Assembly: GCF_000763385.1 (NCBI RefSeq)
Contig: NZ_JQFA01000004.1
Coordinates: forward strand, 62,001 to 126,000
Length of the DNA stretch: 64,000 nucleotides
Direction: 5' to 3'
Origin: Leptolyngbya sp. KIOST-1
Lineage (GTDB): Bacteria > Cyanobacteriota > Cyanobacteriia > Phormidesmidales > Phormidesmidaceae
Shown here: piece after piece, positions 16,737-26,680 of the stretch
Layout: each line of letters begins with the position of its first letter
Position numbering within the stretch: the stretch's first letter is position 1
Translations under genes and position numbers: made by a program
Notes under the pieces: model-generated
Told to the model about the DNA's origin: nothing
The model's input: the letters and a program-made list of their open reading frames with translations, nothing else
Database searches by the model: none

Positions 16737-18395
16737 TCACCCCCCAACCGTAGCCCACACCATCCCCAGCAGCCCCGCCAACCCCACGTAGTAGACCACC
16801 ACTGGCAGAAGCTGACGCATCAGCAGTCCTTCGCGGCCCAGCAGTCCCACCGTCGCCGCTGCCGCCACCACGTTCGAGACGCAAATTACGTTGCCCGCCG
16901 AGGCTCCCACCGTTTGCAGGGCCAGAATGAGCGCTGGCGGCGTGGCGATATTCTCTGCCACCCCAAACTGAAACAGCGAAAACATCATGTTGCTGACGGT
17001 GACGCTGCCAGCCACAAAAGCCCCAATTAGCCCCACTCCAGCGGCGAACAGCGGCCAGACTCCTCCCGCCAGGCCCGACATGCCCTCCGCCAGGGCGATC
17101 GGCATGCTGGGCAGCCCGGCACCATTGACGTCTGAGTTGATGAAGACCCGCGCCATCAGCACAGCGGCCCCCAGCGCCAGGGCGGTTTTTTGCAGCACGG
17201 GCAGCGATCGCCCCAGCGCCTGGCCCAAATCCCCAGGCTTCATCTGGTGCAGCCCGTAGGTGATCGCCACCACCAGCAAAAACATGGTACCCGGCAGGTA
17301 GAGCGGGGCAGAGGCCGCCGTGATGGTGGTGCCAAAGATCCCGGTCCAGGCGACCCGTGCCCCTTGGAGCCAGCCCTTCAGCGGCAGCTGCGACAGCCGA
17401 GACAGCACCAGCAGCACGCCGAGCAGGACGTAGGGCAGCCATGCCTTGACCACGGTCATACCCGCTGGGGGTGACGGCAACGTAGGCACGACACTACCCG
17501 ACCAGCTCTCGGGCCAGCTCTCTGGGGGCGGAAAATCCCAGGGGCGCTGAGGCTGGAGCCAGCCCAGGCGAATCAGGGTGACGACGATAGCTAGCCCCAC
17601 CAGTCCACCGATCATCGACGGAAATTCGGGCCCCAGGAAAATGGCTGTCAGGCTGTAGGGCACGGTAAAGGCCAGGCCCGCCACCAGGGCAAAGGGCCAC
17701 AGCCGCCCCTCGACCCGCCCCCGACCCCGAGCAAAAATCCGGCTGATCATCATCACTAGCAGCAGCGGAATAAACGTGCCGATCGCCGCGTGAATCAGAG
17801 CCGCCCGGCTGCCCACCTGGGCGATGAACTCATTCAGGCCCAGGTTCTGGGCAGTCAGGGCCGCCTCCACCGCCGTCGCTCCCCCCAGGCCCGCATCCAT
17901 GCCAAAGATCAGCGGAGTGCCGACGGCCCCAAAGGTAGAGGGCGTGCTTTGAATGATCAGCGCCGCCAGCACCGCCGCCAGGGCCGGGAACCCCACCGCC
18001 ACCAGCAGGGGCACGCAGACCACCGCCGGGGTGCCAAACCCCGATGCCCCCTCAATAAAGCTGCCAAACAGCCAGGCGATCACGATCATCTGCACCCGGC
18101 GATCGGGCGACAGGGCCAGCAGGCTCTGGCGGATCACCGCGATCGCCCCCGACGCCAGCAGCACATTCAGCAGCAAAATCGCCCCAAACACGATGAAGAG
18201 AATCTCGGCGGCGATCGCCAGCCCCTGCACCAGCGAAGCCGCAATGTAGCTAAAGGGTACCTGCCACGCTAGCACCGCCACCAGCGCCGTCGCCACCAGC
18301 GCCCCCGGCATCGCCTGACTGGCCGGACGCCGCGCCACAACCAGCAGCAGAAACACCGTTGCGATCGGCAGCAGGGCAATGAGGAAAGTCAGCAT
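16737..18395 (-). CDS. L-lactate permease (LctP/LldP family)
   Basis: 552 residues with about 13-14 hydrophobic segments, inner membrane. Characteristic blocks: [55 protein letters not shown], a central hydrophilic Pro-rich loop, [19 protein letters not shown] and the C-terminal [17 protein letters not shown].. [18 protein letters not shown]. Predicted lactate or glycolate/proton symporter. ATG 18395 starts at the first transmembrane helix. No lactate dehydrogenase is adjacent. Confidence 0.92.
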   Translation of the reverse strand: MLTFLIALLPIATVFLLLVVARRPASQAMPGALVATALVAVLAWQVPFSYIAASLVQGLAIAAEILFIVFGAILLLNVLLASGAIAVIRQSLLALSPDRRVQMIVIAWLFGSFIEGASGFGTPAVVCVPLLVAVGFPALAAVLAALIIQSTPSTFGAVGTPLIFGMDAGLGGATAVEAALTAQNLGLNEFIAQVGSRAALIHAAIGTFIPLLLVMMISRIFARGRGRVEGRLWPFALVAGLAFTVPYSLTAIFLGPEFPSMIGGLVGLAIVVTLIRLGWLQPQRPWDFPPPESWPESWSGSVVPTLPSPPAGMTVVKAWLPYVLLGVLLVLSRLSQLPLKGWLQGARVAWTGIFGTTITAASAPLYLPGTMFLLVVAITYGLHQMKPGDLGQALGRSLPVLQKTALALGAAVLMARVFINSDVNGAGLPSMPIALAEGMSGLAGGVWPLFAAGVGLIGAFVAGSVTVSNMMFSLFQFGVAENIATPPALILALQTVGASAGNVICVSNVVAAAATVGLLGREGLLMRQLLPVVVYYVGLAGLLGMVWATVGG

Positions 18396-18639
18396 GGAAC
18401 GTCGTGGGGTGGAGTGTTGTCAGGATTGTAAAGGGATGGGGATGCGGATGAGGTAGGTGGTGAAGGCGAGGAGTAATACCCACCCATCCGCCCACCCACT
18501 ATCCTCACTAATACCTTCACCCAAGAATTCCAATGAATCCTGCTTCCTAGCTCCGGTGGATCGCGAGAGATGACGGTAGAATCTAAACAACTGTTTTTTC
18601 CTCGCTAGAGTCAACCGTACCGTTGCTAAGGACTGGCCG

Positions 18640-19758
18640 ATGAACCAAGGAATTGACCTACAGGGTAGTTTTGTCAACGCCCTAGTTGACCTGGGCTTGC
18701 CTGCCGGGGCAGCAAAAGCCCTATGGCTACCCCTGCCCATGGTGGTCATTTTGGTTGGGGCGACCGTAAGCATTTTTGTAACGGTATGGCTGGAACGAAA
18801 AATTTCCGCCGCGGCCCAACAGCGGATTGGGCCCGAGTTTGCCGGACCGCTGGGCACGCTTCAGGCGGCGGCGGACGGCATCAAGCTCATTTTCAAAGAA
18901 GACATTACTCCCGCCAAGGCCGACCGGCTACTGTTTACGCTGGGGCCTGCGATCGTTGTGATTCCGGTCTTCCTGTCTTACCTGATCGTACCCTTCGGCC
19001 AAAACCTGGTGATTACCGATATTGGCGTCGGCATCTTTCTGTGGATTGCTCTGTCCAGCATCGCTCCCATTGGGCTGCTGATGTCGGGCTATTCCTCCAA
19101 CAACAAGTACTCTCTGCTAGGGGGCTTGCGGGCGGCAGCCCAGTCGATTAGCTACGAAATTCCCATGGCCCTGGCGGTGCTGGCCGTGGTGCTGATGTCC
19201 AACAGCCTCAGCACTATCGACATCGTCAACCAGCAGTCGGGCTACGGTATTTTGGGCTGGAACATTTGGCGACAGCCCGCCGGGTTTTTGATCTTCTGGA
19301 TTGCCGCTCTGGCAGAGTGTGAGCGTCTGCCGTTTGACCTGCCCGAAGCTGAGGAAGAGCTGGTGGCGGGCTATCAGACCGAATACACCGGCATGAAATT
19401 TGGCCTGTTCTACGTGGGCTCCTACGTCAACCTGGTTCTATCGGCGCTGATTGTCTCCATTCTGTACCTGGGTGGCTGGGAGTTCCCCGTCTCCGTGAGC
19501 TGGCTGGCCGGCCTGCTGGGGGTCAGCGAAACCACCCCCTGGCTCCAGGTGATCACCGCCTCGGTCGGCATCATGATGACGTTGTTTAAGGCCTACGCTC
19601 TGGTGTTTATTGCGGTGCTGCTGCGGTGGACCATGCCCCGCGTGCGCATTGACCAACTGCTTGATTTTGGCTGGAAGTTTTTGCTGCCGGTTTCTCTGGT
19701 CAACCTGCTGCTGACCGCGGCCCTCAAGCTCACCTTTCCGGTGGCCTTTGGCGGCTAG
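18640..19758 (+). CDS. ndhA: NAD(P)H-quinone oxidoreductase subunit 1 (NdhA)
   Basis: 372-residue core membrane subunit of thylakoid NDH-1, which carries out cyclic electron flow, respiration and CO2 uptake. Eight or so transmembrane helices. Quinone-site blocks [62 protein letters not shown] and [14 protein letters not shown] are diagnostic. First gene of the ndhA-I-G-E group; 112 bp to ndhI. Confidence 0.97.
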   Translation: MNQGIDLQGSFVNALVDLGLPAGAAKALWLPLPMVVILVGATVSIFVTVWLERKISAAAQQRIGPEFAGPLGTLQAAADGIKLIFKEDITPAKADRLLFTLGPAIVVIPVFLSYLIVPFGQNLVITDIGVGIFLWIALSSIAPIGLLMSGYSSNNKYSLLGGLRAAAQSISYEIPMALAVLAVVLMSNSLSTIDIVNQQSGYGILGWNIWRQPAGFLIFWIAALAECERLPFDLPEAEEELVAGYQTEYTGMKFGLFYVGSYVNLVLSALIVSILYLGGWEFPVSVSWLAGLLGVSETTPWLQVITASVGIMMTLFKAYALVFIAVLLRWTMPRVRIDQLLDFGWKFLLPVSLVNLLLTAALKLTFPVAFGG

Positions 19759-19870
19759 TGCAGAGCCGCTGCTTTAACCTAAGTCTAGGGGTGAGTAGTT
19801 TTTGTCGAGGCTCTAGGGCTTTTTCTGCGAACTTTCACCCACTCCCCTGTAAAACTCTGGAGGCTTCCCC

Positions 19871-20497
19871 ATGCTGGGTTTTCTAAAACAAGTCGGCGAC
19901 TATGCTAAAGAAAGCTTACAGGCGGCCAAATACATTGGCCAGGGGCTGTCTGTAACCTTTGACCACATGAGCCGTCGTCCGGTGACGGTGCAGTATCCCT
20001 ACGAAAAGCTGATTCCGTCTGAGCGGTTTCGGGGACGTATTCACTTCGAGTTTGACAAGTGCATTGCCTGCGAAGTGTGCGTACGAGTATGCCCGATCAA
20101 CCTGCCCGTGGTCGATTGGGAGTTTGACAAGACCACTAAAAAGAAAGACCTCAAGCACTACAGCATTGACTTCGGGGTCTGCATTTTCTGCGGCAACTGT
20201 GTGGAGTACTGCCCCACCAACTGCCTTTCCATGACCGAGGAGTACGAACTGGCCAGCTACGATCGCCACGAGCTGAACTACGACAACGTAGCCCTGGGAC
20301 GCCTGCCCTACAAGGTCACCCAAGACCCAATGGTGACTCCCCTGCGGGAACTGGCCTACCTGCCCAAGGGTGTGCTCAGCCCCCATGACCTGCCAGCCAA
20401 CGCGCGACGGGCGGGGCAAATGCCTCAGGAAATTCTGGAGGCGGAGCAGGCCAACTCTAAGCCAGATGCCAAAGCCGAGACCTCAGCCTCTGAGTAA
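19871..20497 (+). CDS. ndhI: NAD(P)H-quinone oxidoreductase subunit I (NdhI)
   Basis: 208 residues, peripheral arm iron-sulfur subunit. Two 4Fe-4S motifs: [12 protein letters not shown] and [13 protein letters not shown]-terminal [30 protein letters not shown] is typical. RBS GGAGG 8 bp before ATG. Extended C-terminal tail is low-complexity, as in other cyanobacterial NdhI. Confidence 0.97.
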   Translation: MLGFLKQVGDYAKESLQAAKYIGQGLSVTFDHMSRRPVTVQYPYEKLIPSERFRGRIHFEFDKCIACEVCVRVCPINLPVVDWEFDKTTKKKDLKHYSIDFGVCIFCGNCVEYCPTNCLSMTEEYELASYDRHELNYDNVALGRLPYKVTQDPMVTPLRELAYLPKGVLSPHDLPANARRAGQMPQEILEAEQANSKPDAKAETSASE

Positions 20498-20580
20498 GTA
20501 CCGTGGTTTTGGTTCCGTGGTACATTCGCCTAGGCTACCACTGTTGCAACAGCTCGATTTAACACCAGGAGATTAGAACT

Positions 20581-21195
20581 GTGACGCTAGCGGAAGGGGT
20601 ACAACTCGTTGCCTTTGGTCTACTGACCGCCATGACGCTGGGGGGTGCCCTGGGGGTCGTGCTGTTGGACAACATTGTCTACTCAGCGTTTTTGTTGGGG
20701 GGTGTATTTACTAGCATGGCTGGTCTATACATCCTGCTCAACGCCGGGTTTGTGGCGGCAGCCCAGGTGCTGGTCTACGTGGGCGCGGTCAGCGTGCTGA
20801 TTCTGTTTGGGATCATGCTGGTGAACAAAGAGCAGCCCTTCATTCCCATGAAGCGGGCCTGGCTGGGCAGGGTCGCGACAGCTGGGGTCTGTGCGGGGCT
20901 ATTTGCGCTGCTAGCGGCATCGACCCTGAGCACGCCCTGGGCCATCTCCGGTGAAGTGCCCAGCGGCGATATGGCTACCGTAGCCATTGGTATTCACTTT
21001 TTTACCGACTACTTGCTTCCCTTTGAGTTGGCCTCCGTGCTGCTGCTGATTGCGCTGATTGGAGCGATCGTGCTGGCGCGGCGAGAGTTCATTCCCGATG
21101 CCGCCCCTGGGGAAGCTGCCTCGGAGGCGCTACAGTTGCCCGAGCGCCCCCGTGAGTTGGTCTCTGCTTCTTCGCTGGCCGACACCGAACGTTAG
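20581..21195 (+). CDS. ndhG: NAD(P)H-quinone oxidoreductase subunit 6 (NdhG)
   Basis: 204 residues, five transmembrane helices, membrane arm of NDH-1. Blocks: [45 protein letters not shown] and [22 protein letters not shown]. Starts with GTG at 20581, preceded by AGGAG at about 20567, which fixes the start. Confidence 0.96.
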   Translation: MTLAEGVQLVAFGLLTAMTLGGALGVVLLDNIVYSAFLLGGVFTSMAGLYILLNAGFVAAAQVLVYVGAVSVLILFGIMLVNKEQPFIPMKRAWLGRVATAGVCAGLFALLAASTLSTPWAISGEVPSGDMATVAIGIHFFTDYLLPFELASVLLLIALIGAIVLARREFIPDAAPGEAASEALQLPERPRELVSASSLADTER

Positions 21196-21311
21196 CTTTA
21201 GGGAAAAATCCTCAGGGTTTGTTTCTGGCGATCGCACAGACAACCGGCCACGCACCCAAGCAACCCTGGGATCTCCCAACGTCCCCACTCCCCCACCCTC
21301 GTTTTTCAGCC

Positions 21312-21617
21312 ATGCAACTTGAGTACTTTTTGCTAGTCGCCGCCGCCCTGTTTTGCATCGGGGTCTACGGTCTGGTAACCAGCCGCAACGTAATTCGGGT
21401 GTTGATGTCCATCGAGCTGATGCTGAACGCGGTCAACCTGAATTTAATGGCTTTTTCCAACTACTTAGACCCGGCGGGCATCAACGGCCAGGTGTTTGCG
21501 GTGTTTGTCATTAGCATCGCGGCGGCGGAGGCGGCGGTGGGACTGGCCATTGTGCTGTCCATCTACCGCAACCGCGACACGGTGGATATGGAGCAGTTTA
21601 ATCTGCTGAAATGGTAG
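21312..21617 (+). CDS. ndhE: NAD(P)H-quinone oxidoreductase subunit 4L (NdhE)
   Basis: 101 residues, three transmembrane helices: [43 protein letters not shown] and [25 protein letters not shown] with the conserved membrane glutamates. ATG 21312 matches the family; the ORF is open further upstream. Last gene of the group; a HIP1-cored hairpin follows at 21648. Confidence 0.97.
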   Translation: MQLEYFLLVAAALFCIGVYGLVTSRNVIRVLMSIELMLNAVNLNLMAFSNYLDPAGINGQVFAVFVISIAAAEAAVGLAIVLSIYRNRDTVDMEQFNLLKW

Positions 21618-21647
21618 GCGAACCCTCGGAGTCGCTAGCCTTTCGGT

Positions 21648-21675
21648 TGTAGGGGAGGCGATCGCTTCCCCTACA
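21648..21675. repeat. 28-bp dyad built around a HIP1 site
   Basis: TGTAGGGGA (21648-21656) and TCCCCTACA (21667-21675) flank GGCGATCGCT, so the whole 28 bp can pair apart from one G-U step. It lies between ndhE and nadK. It could stop ndh transcription, although no U run follows. Confidence 0.7.
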
Positions 21676-21794
21676 GCTGTTTGAGACACCGACGATGTTG
21701 CTATGCTCTAGTGAATACTGAGGGTAGACTAACCGCCGCCGTCCTGAGCTGCATTGAGCCTGTCCCCTGCTCTCTCCATTCACGGCCTCTTGTT

Positions 21795-22715
21795 GTGCAA
21801 CTTGAGCAAGTCATCATCGTCCATAAAGCCGGCAATCGGCTGAGCCAGAAGTGGGCCGAAAAATGTGCCCACGAGCTAGAAGCCTTGGGTAGCAAGGTGT
21901 TGCGAGGCCCCAGCGGTCCCAAAGACAACCCCTATCCCGTTTTCTTGGCTTCGGTCAGCCAACCCATCGATCTGGCGATTGTGTTTGGCGGCGACGGCAC
22001 TGCCCTCACAGCGGCTCGCAACTTGGCCGCCGAGAACATTCCTATCCTGGCCGTCAACATTGGTGGTCACCTGGGCTTTTTGACTGAAAGTTCCGAGGAG
22101 ATGGACAATACCGAGGCCGTGTGGGAGCGCCTGCTGAGCGATCGCTTTGCGGTACAGCGGCGAATGATGCTGCAGGCCCGCATCTACGAGGGGCACCGCA
22201 CCAACCTGGACCCGGTCAGCGAGGTGTATTTGGCCCTCAATGAAATGTCGATCAAGCCCGCCTCCCCCGATCGCATGATTACCTCCATGCTGGAAATGGA
22301 GATCGACGGCGAGGTGGTCGACCAGTACCAGGGGGACGGCCTGCTGATCAGCACCCCCACCGGATCTACCGGCTACACCGTGGCGGCGGGCGGCCCGATT
22401 ATTCACCCCGGCATGGATGCCATTGTGGTGACGCCAATTTGCCCCCTCAGCCTGTCAAGTCGCCCAATTGTGCTGCCGCCTGGCTCGGTGGTGAGCGTGT
22501 GGCCCCTGGCCGACCCCGACCTGACCACCAAACTATGGACCGACGGCGTTTTGGGTACGGCGATTTGGCCGGGGCAGCGGGTCGATGTGCGCAGCGCCGA
22601 GGCCATGGCCCACTTCATTATTTTGCGGCAGGACCACTCCTACTACGGCACCCTGCGCAACAAACTCAGCTGGGGCGGTACCCGGATCAGCTACAGCGAC
22701 AACCATAGAAACTGA
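21795..22715 (+). CDS. nadK: NAD kinase
   Basis: 306 residues; phosphorylates NAD to NADP. GGDGT motif (VFGGDGTALTAARNLA), VNIGGHLGFLTES, ALNEMSIKP and GDGLLISTPTGSTGYTVAAGGPI are diagnostic. The family N-terminus (VIIVHKAGN.. SQKWAEKCAHELE) fits GTG 21795; the frame stays open to 21681. Cyanobacteria usually have two NAD kinases and this is of the type with the PSGPKDNPYPVF insert. Confidence 0.94.
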   Translation: MQLEQVIIVHKAGNRLSQKWAEKCAHELEALGSKVLRGPSGPKDNPYPVFLASVSQPIDLAIVFGGDGTALTAARNLAAENIPILAVNIGGHLGFLTESSEEMDNTEAVWERLLSDRFAVQRRMMLQARIYEGHRTNLDPVSEVYLALNEMSIKPASPDRMITSMLEMEIDGEVVDQYQGDGLLISTPTGSTGYTVAAGGPIIHPGMDAIVVTPICPLSLSSRPIVLPPGSVVSVWPLADPDLTTKLWTDGVLGTAIWPGQRVDVRSAEAMAHFIILRQDHSYYGTLRNKLSWGGTRISYSDNHRN

Positions 22716-23009
22716 TCAGGAGCTGTGGCGATCGCGCTGAATGTCGTAGATCGCTTTTTCCCAGCACCACTGCTCGCTGTGGTTGGGGTTGCGCAGCTGC
22801 ACCTGCTCCACCAGACGCTCGGCCACGGCCCGATTTCCCCCCACCAGACGCAGCAGCTCTCGTTCGGTGCGGCTGCGGACGGGACGAGTCGGGGCTGTGG
22901 CGGGGGCCGTGGTGCGATAGCCTCTGGAAGGACGACGGGGCTGGCGACGTTTGAGCCAGAAAATCAGGGTAACGAGCAGCGCGATCGCCAGCAGTAGAGA
23001 TAGATCCAT
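22716..23009 (-). CDS. Small membrane-anchored protein, unknown function
   Basis: 97 residues: an N-terminal transmembrane helix ([15 protein letters not shown]), a basic Arg/Pro/Thr-rich linker and a C-terminal helical part ([45 protein letters not shown]). It resembles small uncharacterised cyanobacterial proteins with the [10 protein letters not shown] block. Convergent with nadK with no gap. Confidence 0.75.
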   Translation of the reverse strand: MDLSLLLAIALLVTLIFWLKRRQPRRPSRGYRTTAPATAPTRPVRSRTERELLRLVGGNRAVAERLVEQVQLRNPNHSEQWCWEKAIYDIQRDRHSS

Positions 23010-23325
23010 CGGTCGGTTAAAAAATTGCAGCGTTCAGTTCAAGCAGCGGGGCAGGGTACTGAGCCCCAGCCCCATTCGGCGAGTCCAGGGCCGTGCCGGA
23101 AGGCTACCGCCCGTTCCTATTCCAGGCCCGTGCCTATTCCAGGATAAACAAGTTCCAGACTGGCCTCCTTGCCAGCATCCCCGGCGACTCGTGCCATTAA
23201 ACCGCCAGGGTTTGCTAGTGTTAGTTATATATTTGTCCAGCCTAGCCCCTGGGATTTTGCGGCGGCAACCCTGCCTCCATCGGGCTCAGGTAAGCGTTCA
23301 GTCCCTCATTTGCACGCCGTTACCC
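23010..23325. other. Intergenic region upstream of ycf3
   Basis: About 316 bp. It contains a tandem near-repeat TTCCAGG.CCGTGCC TATTCCAGG around 23117-23145 and the TTAGTTATATATTTG segment near 23220, the only AT-rich stretch and the likeliest promoter area for ycf3. No gene or RNA recognised. Confidence 0.5.
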
Positions 23326-23847
23326 ATGCCAAGAACCCAACGCAACGACAACTTCATCGACAAATCCTTCACGGTCATGGCCGACATGATTTTGAAGATG
23401 ATGCCCGCCAAAAAAAGCGAGAAGGAGGCCTTTGCCTACTACCGCGACGGCATGTCGGCCCAGGCCGACGGCGAGTACGCCGAGGCGATGGAAAACTACC
23501 GTGAGGCCCTGCTGCTAGAGGAAGAACCCTACGACAAGAGCTTCATTCTCTACAACATGGGGCTGATTCACGCCAGCAACGGCGAGCACGACATTGCCCT
23601 GGAGAAATACAAAGAGGCGCTCGATCTCAACCCCCGGCTCTGCCAGGCACTCAACAACATCGCGGTGATTTACCACTACAAGGGTGAACAGGCCGAGGCC
23701 GCTGGGGATACCGACACCGCCGAAAACCTGTTCGACGAGGCGGCTCGCTACTGGCTAGAGGCCATCACCATTGCCCCCAACAACTACATCGAGGCCCAAA
23801 ACTGGATGAAGAACACGGGCCGCATGAAGAACGACATTTTCTTCTAA
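23326..23847 (+). CDS. ycf3: Photosystem I assembly protein Ycf3
   Basis: 173-residue TPR protein acting as a thylakoid-associated chaperone for photosystem I assembly. N-terminus [26 protein letters not shown] is a hallmark, followed by three TPRs ([21 protein letters not shown].., [20 protein letters not shown].., [13 protein letters not shown]..) and the terminal [21 protein letters not shown] 23326 matches; the open frame extends far upstream without homology. Confidence 0.97.
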   Translation: MPRTQRNDNFIDKSFTVMADMILKMMPAKKSEKEAFAYYRDGMSAQADGEYAEAMENYREALLLEEEPYDKSFILYNMGLIHASNGEHDIALEKYKEALDLNPRLCQALNNIAVIYHYKGEQAEAAGDTDTAENLFDEAARYWLEAITIAPNNYIEAQNWMKNTGRMKNDIFF

Positions 23848-23878
23848 CGCAGCGTCAAAGCTAAAATTTAAGGCTCTC

Positions 23879-23997
23879 GTAGGTTGGCTGAAGCGGAGCG
23901 TAACCCAACAACCGTCAGCCTTGTTGGGATTTGCTAGCGCGCCACCAACCCTACAAACCGCTCGGCAGTTAACTGCCCGTAGGATGGGCACTGCCCA
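23879..23997. repeat. Two dispersed-type palindromic repeats between ycf3 and gatC
   Basis: First element (23879-23954): GTAGGTTGG at the left and CCAACCCTAC at the right, with an inner perfect stem CCCAACAA (23904-23911)/TTGTTGGG (23921-23928). Second element (23978-23997): a short palindrome TGGGCA-C-TGCCCA in the context GTAGGATGGGCACTGCCCACC. Both resemble repeats I recall as widespread in cyanobacterial intergenic DNA. Confidence 0.75.
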
Positions 23998-24033
23998 CCA
24001 CCCTTGCCGCCCCACTGCCTGAATTACCCTGCC

Positions 24034-24321
24034 ATGATTGATCTCGAACAAGTTCGCAAAGTAGCCCTGCTGGCCCGTCTCGAGCTAACTGCCGACGAGG
24101 AAGAGCAGTTCACCGGTCAGCTCAGCGGTATTCTTGACTACGTCGAGCAGCTCAAAGAGCTCAATACCGAGGATGTTGAGCCCACCACTCGCGCCATTGA
24201 GCTGAGCAACATTACCCGACCCGACAACCTCCAGCCTTTTCCAGAGCGGGGCGCTATTCTCGACTGTGCCCCCGATCGCGAAGACAACTTTTTCAAGGTG
24301 CCCAAGATTTTGAACGAGTAG
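24034..24321 (+). CDS. gatC: Asp/Glu-tRNA(Asn/Gln) amidotransferase subunit C
   Basis: 95-residue GatC, which stabilises the GatA-GatB complex that amidates misacylated Glu-tRNA(Gln) or Asp-tRNA(Asn). Typical MIDLEQVRKVALLARLELT N-terminus, LSGILDYVEQLKELNTEDVEPT and the C-terminal APDREDNFFKVPKIL. ATG 24034. gatA and gatB are not in the window. Confidence 0.95.
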   Translation: MIDLEQVRKVALLARLELTADEEEQFTGQLSGILDYVEQLKELNTEDVEPTTRAIELSNITRPDNLQPFPERGAILDCAPDREDNFFKVPKILNE

Positions 24322-24355
24322 AGCGGATTAGGGGCTGTCATCTGATTGGGACAGG

Positions 24356-24388
24356 GCAATCGCTGAGTTCCTGGCGGTTGCTTTTATT
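24356..24388 (+). terminator. Rho-independent terminator of gatC
   Basis: GCAATCGC (24356-24363) pairs with GCGGTTGC (24374-24381) with one G-U step across a 10-nt loop, followed by TTTTATT. Starts 35 bp after the gatC stop. Confidence 0.7.
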
Positions 24389-24428
24389 GAGCGTGGGGCT
24401 TTCCCAGGCCGCTATACCGTGAGGGCCT

Positions 24429-25562
24429 ATGAAGCGTCGGCAGTTGGTCACATCGACAACCTGGGGTGTGGCAGCGGCAACCACCGCCAGCGTGGCCGCC
24501 TGCACAGGCTCACCCCCAGTGGTCGAGGAGCCCGTCAGGGACGATGATTTGCCTCAGATTGACTGGCCAATGGCCACCAGTTGGCCGGTCTCCCTGGCCC
24601 CCCTGCTGAGGGGAGCGGAGGTATTTGCCCAGCGGGTGAGTGCCCTCAGCGACGGCCGCTTTACGATTACCCCCCGCCCGGCTGGGGACCTGGCCCCGCC
24701 CCTGGAAGTGCTCGATGCGGTGTCCCAGGGGGTGGTGCCCTGTGGCCACACCGCCGCCGCCTACTATATGGACCGCAGCCCAGCGCTGGGGTTTGGCTGC
24801 GGCGTTCCCTTCGGGCTGACCCCCCAACAGCAAAATGCCTGGCTCTACGAAGGGAACGGGCTGAGTTCGCTACAGGCGGTTTACGCCCGCCGGTTTAATT
24901 TGATTCAGTTTCCGGCTGGGAATACTGGCACCCAGATGGGCGGGTGGTTTCGCCGCGAAATCAATTCCGTCAGCGATTTGGCCGGGCTGAAAATGCGCAT
25001 TGCGGGTCTGGGGGGCCAGGTGATGGGGGAACTGGGGGTCGCGGTGCAGCCCCTGCCGGGGGAGGAGATCGTTCAGGCGCTGCAAACCGGGGAAATTGAC
25101 GCCGCCCAGTGGGTTGGCCCCTTCGACGACGAAAAGCTGGGCCTCCACCGGGTTGCCGAGTACTACTACCACCCCGGCTGGTGGGAGCCGAGCAGCACCT
25201 TGGAAGTACAGATCAACCTCGACGAGTGGAACGCGCTGCCCCCGGTTTACCAGGCAATGGTGCAGGCGGCGGCCTGCGAAGCCAACCTACAGATGCTGTC
25301 TCGCTACGAGGCCCTGAATTCAGCGGCCCTGGAACGGCTGTTGGCCAGGGGCACCCAGCTGCGGCGGTTTAGCGATGAGATTATGACGGCGGCTCAGGAG
25401 GTGACCTTTGACCTGTACCAGGAGTTTGCCGCCAGCGATGCTGACTTCAAAACGATCTACGACAACTGGCAGGGGTTCCGCGATCGCATCTACGCCTGGA
25501 ACCAGCTCAGCCAGCACAGCTTTGAGAGCTTTGCCTACGCCAACCTGCGATCGGTCGTGTAG
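24429..25562 (+). CDS. TRAP-type substrate-binding lipoprotein (DctP family)
   Basis: 377 residues. N-terminal MKRRQLVTST with twin Arg, a hydrophobic stretch and a lipobox-like VAAC: a Tat-exported, lipid-anchored periplasmic protein. Mature domain has DctP features: WPMATSWPVS, FAQRVSALSDGRFTI, AAYYMDRSPALGF, GNTGTQMGGWFRREI, LKMRIAGLGGQVMGELGVAVQPLPGEEIVQALQTGEIDAAQWVGP and YYYHPGWWEPSSTLEVQI, as in 2-oxoacid/lactate-binding subfamilies. No DctM or DctQ permease gene is nearby, so its membrane partner must be elsewhere. Confidence 0.9.
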   Translation: MKRRQLVTSTTWGVAAATTASVAACTGSPPVVEEPVRDDDLPQIDWPMATSWPVSLAPLLRGAEVFAQRVSALSDGRFTITPRPAGDLAPPLEVLDAVSQGVVPCGHTAAAYYMDRSPALGFGCGVPFGLTPQQQNAWLYEGNGLSSLQAVYARRFNLIQFPAGNTGTQMGGWFRREINSVSDLAGLKMRIAGLGGQVMGELGVAVQPLPGEEIVQALQTGEIDAAQWVGPFDDEKLGLHRVAEYYYHPGWWEPSSTLEVQINLDEWNALPPVYQAMVQAAACEANLQMLSRYEALNSAALERLLARGTQLRRFSDEIMTAAQEVTFDLYQEFAASDADFKTIYDNWQGFRDRIYAWNQLSQHSFESFAYANLRSVV

Positions 25563-25600
25563 TACGGGTTGTCAGAGATAGGGCAACCATTGCTGAGGGT

Positions 25601-25627
25601 TTCAGGTGCTGGGTTTCAGGTTTCAGG
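25601..25627. repeat. GGTTTCAGGT-type direct repeats
   Basis: GGTTTCAGGTGCTGGGTTTCAGG-type sequence with a third TTTCAGG: the same core as GGGTTTCAGGT at 739-749, downstream of the TRAP lipoprotein gene. Confidence 0.7.
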
Positions 25628-25765
25628 AACAGTTGGCTGACTTCTGCCGCAGGGGACTAGTGGGTCGTTTGGGTCAGGCGTGGCAAAGCTTGATATATCG
25701 AGCTTTTGACCACAATTGATGACACGTCCTAGTACCGCTACAACGCCAGGGCTTGCCTATCGTAG

Positions 25766-26680
25766 TTAAGCGGGTCGATGGTGTTCGTGCCAGTGGCGGG
25801 CGATGTCGATGCGGCGGCAGATCCAGACGCGATCGCGCCCCTGCACGTGGTCCAGAAATTTGGCCAGCGCTGCCGTTCGCCCCGGTCGCCCCGCCAGGCG
25901 ACAGTGCAGGCCGATGCTCATCATTTTGGGGCACTCGTCGCCTTCGGCGTAGAGGGTGTCAAAGGCGTCACGCAGGTAGGCGAAAAACTGATCCCCCGAG
26001 TTGAAACCGGCGTAGGTGGCAAAGCGCATGTCGTTGTTGTCGAGGGTGTAGGGGATCACCAGATGGGGTTTGCCGTACTCGGTGCTCCAGTAGGGCAGGT
26101 CGTCGGCGTAGCTGTCGGCATCGTAGAGAAAGCCCCCCTCCTCTACCACCAGGGCCCGAGTGTTGGGGCTGTTGCGGCCCTGGTAAAAGCCTAGCGGACG
26201 GCTCCCCGCCACCTGAGTATGAATCTCCACCGCCTTGCGAATGTGTTCGCGCTCGGCCTCCAGGCCAAAATACTGGTAGTCAATCCAGCGGTAGCCGTGG
26301 CTGGCGATTTCCCAGTCGGCTTCGGTCATGACCGCCACCGCTTCGGGGTTGCGGGCCATCGCCATCGCCACCGCGTACACCGTCAGGGGCAGACCCCGCC
26401 GGGTAAACAGCCGATGCAAGCGCCAAAATCCGGCCCGGCTGCCGTACTCGTACATCGACTCCATATTCATATTGCGCACCCCGGCCAGGGCCGCCGCCCC
26501 CACACTTTCCGACAAAAACGCCTCGGAGGCAGGGTCGCCGTGGAGAATGCAGTTTTCGCCACCCTCTTCGTAGTTGATCACAAACTGCACCGCAATTTTG
26601 GCGTCGCCGGGCCACTGGGGGTGGGGCGGCGTGCGGCCATAGCCAATCAGATCGCGGGGGTAGGAGGGGGAAACTGCCAT
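25766..26680 (-). CDS. Polysaccharide-deacetylase-family protein, PuuE allantoinase-like
   Basis: 304 residues of the NodB-homology fold. RDLIGYGRTPPHPQWPGDAKIAVQFVINYEEGGE, MNMESMYEYGSRAGFWRLHRLF, SHGYRWIDYQ and YDADSYADDLPYW match the PuuE group, found with purine catabolism and thought to open the allantoin ring. ATG 26680 is preferred (start of the family block); the frame runs to 26845 without support and no Shine-Dalgarno is visible at either. No other urate-pathway gene is nearby, so the substrate is inferred. Convergent with the TRAP gene. Confidence 0.82.
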   Translation of the reverse strand: MAVSPSYPRDLIGYGRTPPHPQWPGDAKIAVQFVINYEEGGENCILHGDPASEAFLSESVGAAALAGVRNMNMESMYEYGSRAGFWRLHRLFTRRGLPLTVYAVAMAMARNPEAVAVMTEADWEIASHGYRWIDYQYFGLEAEREHIRKAVEIHTQVAGSRPLGFYQGRNSPNTRALVVEEGGFLYDADSYADDLPYWSTEYGKPHLVIPYTLDNNDMRFATYAGFNSGDQFFAYLRDAFDTLYAEGDECPKMMSIGLHCRLAGRPGRTAALAKFLDHVQGRDRVWICRRIDIARHWHEHHRPA

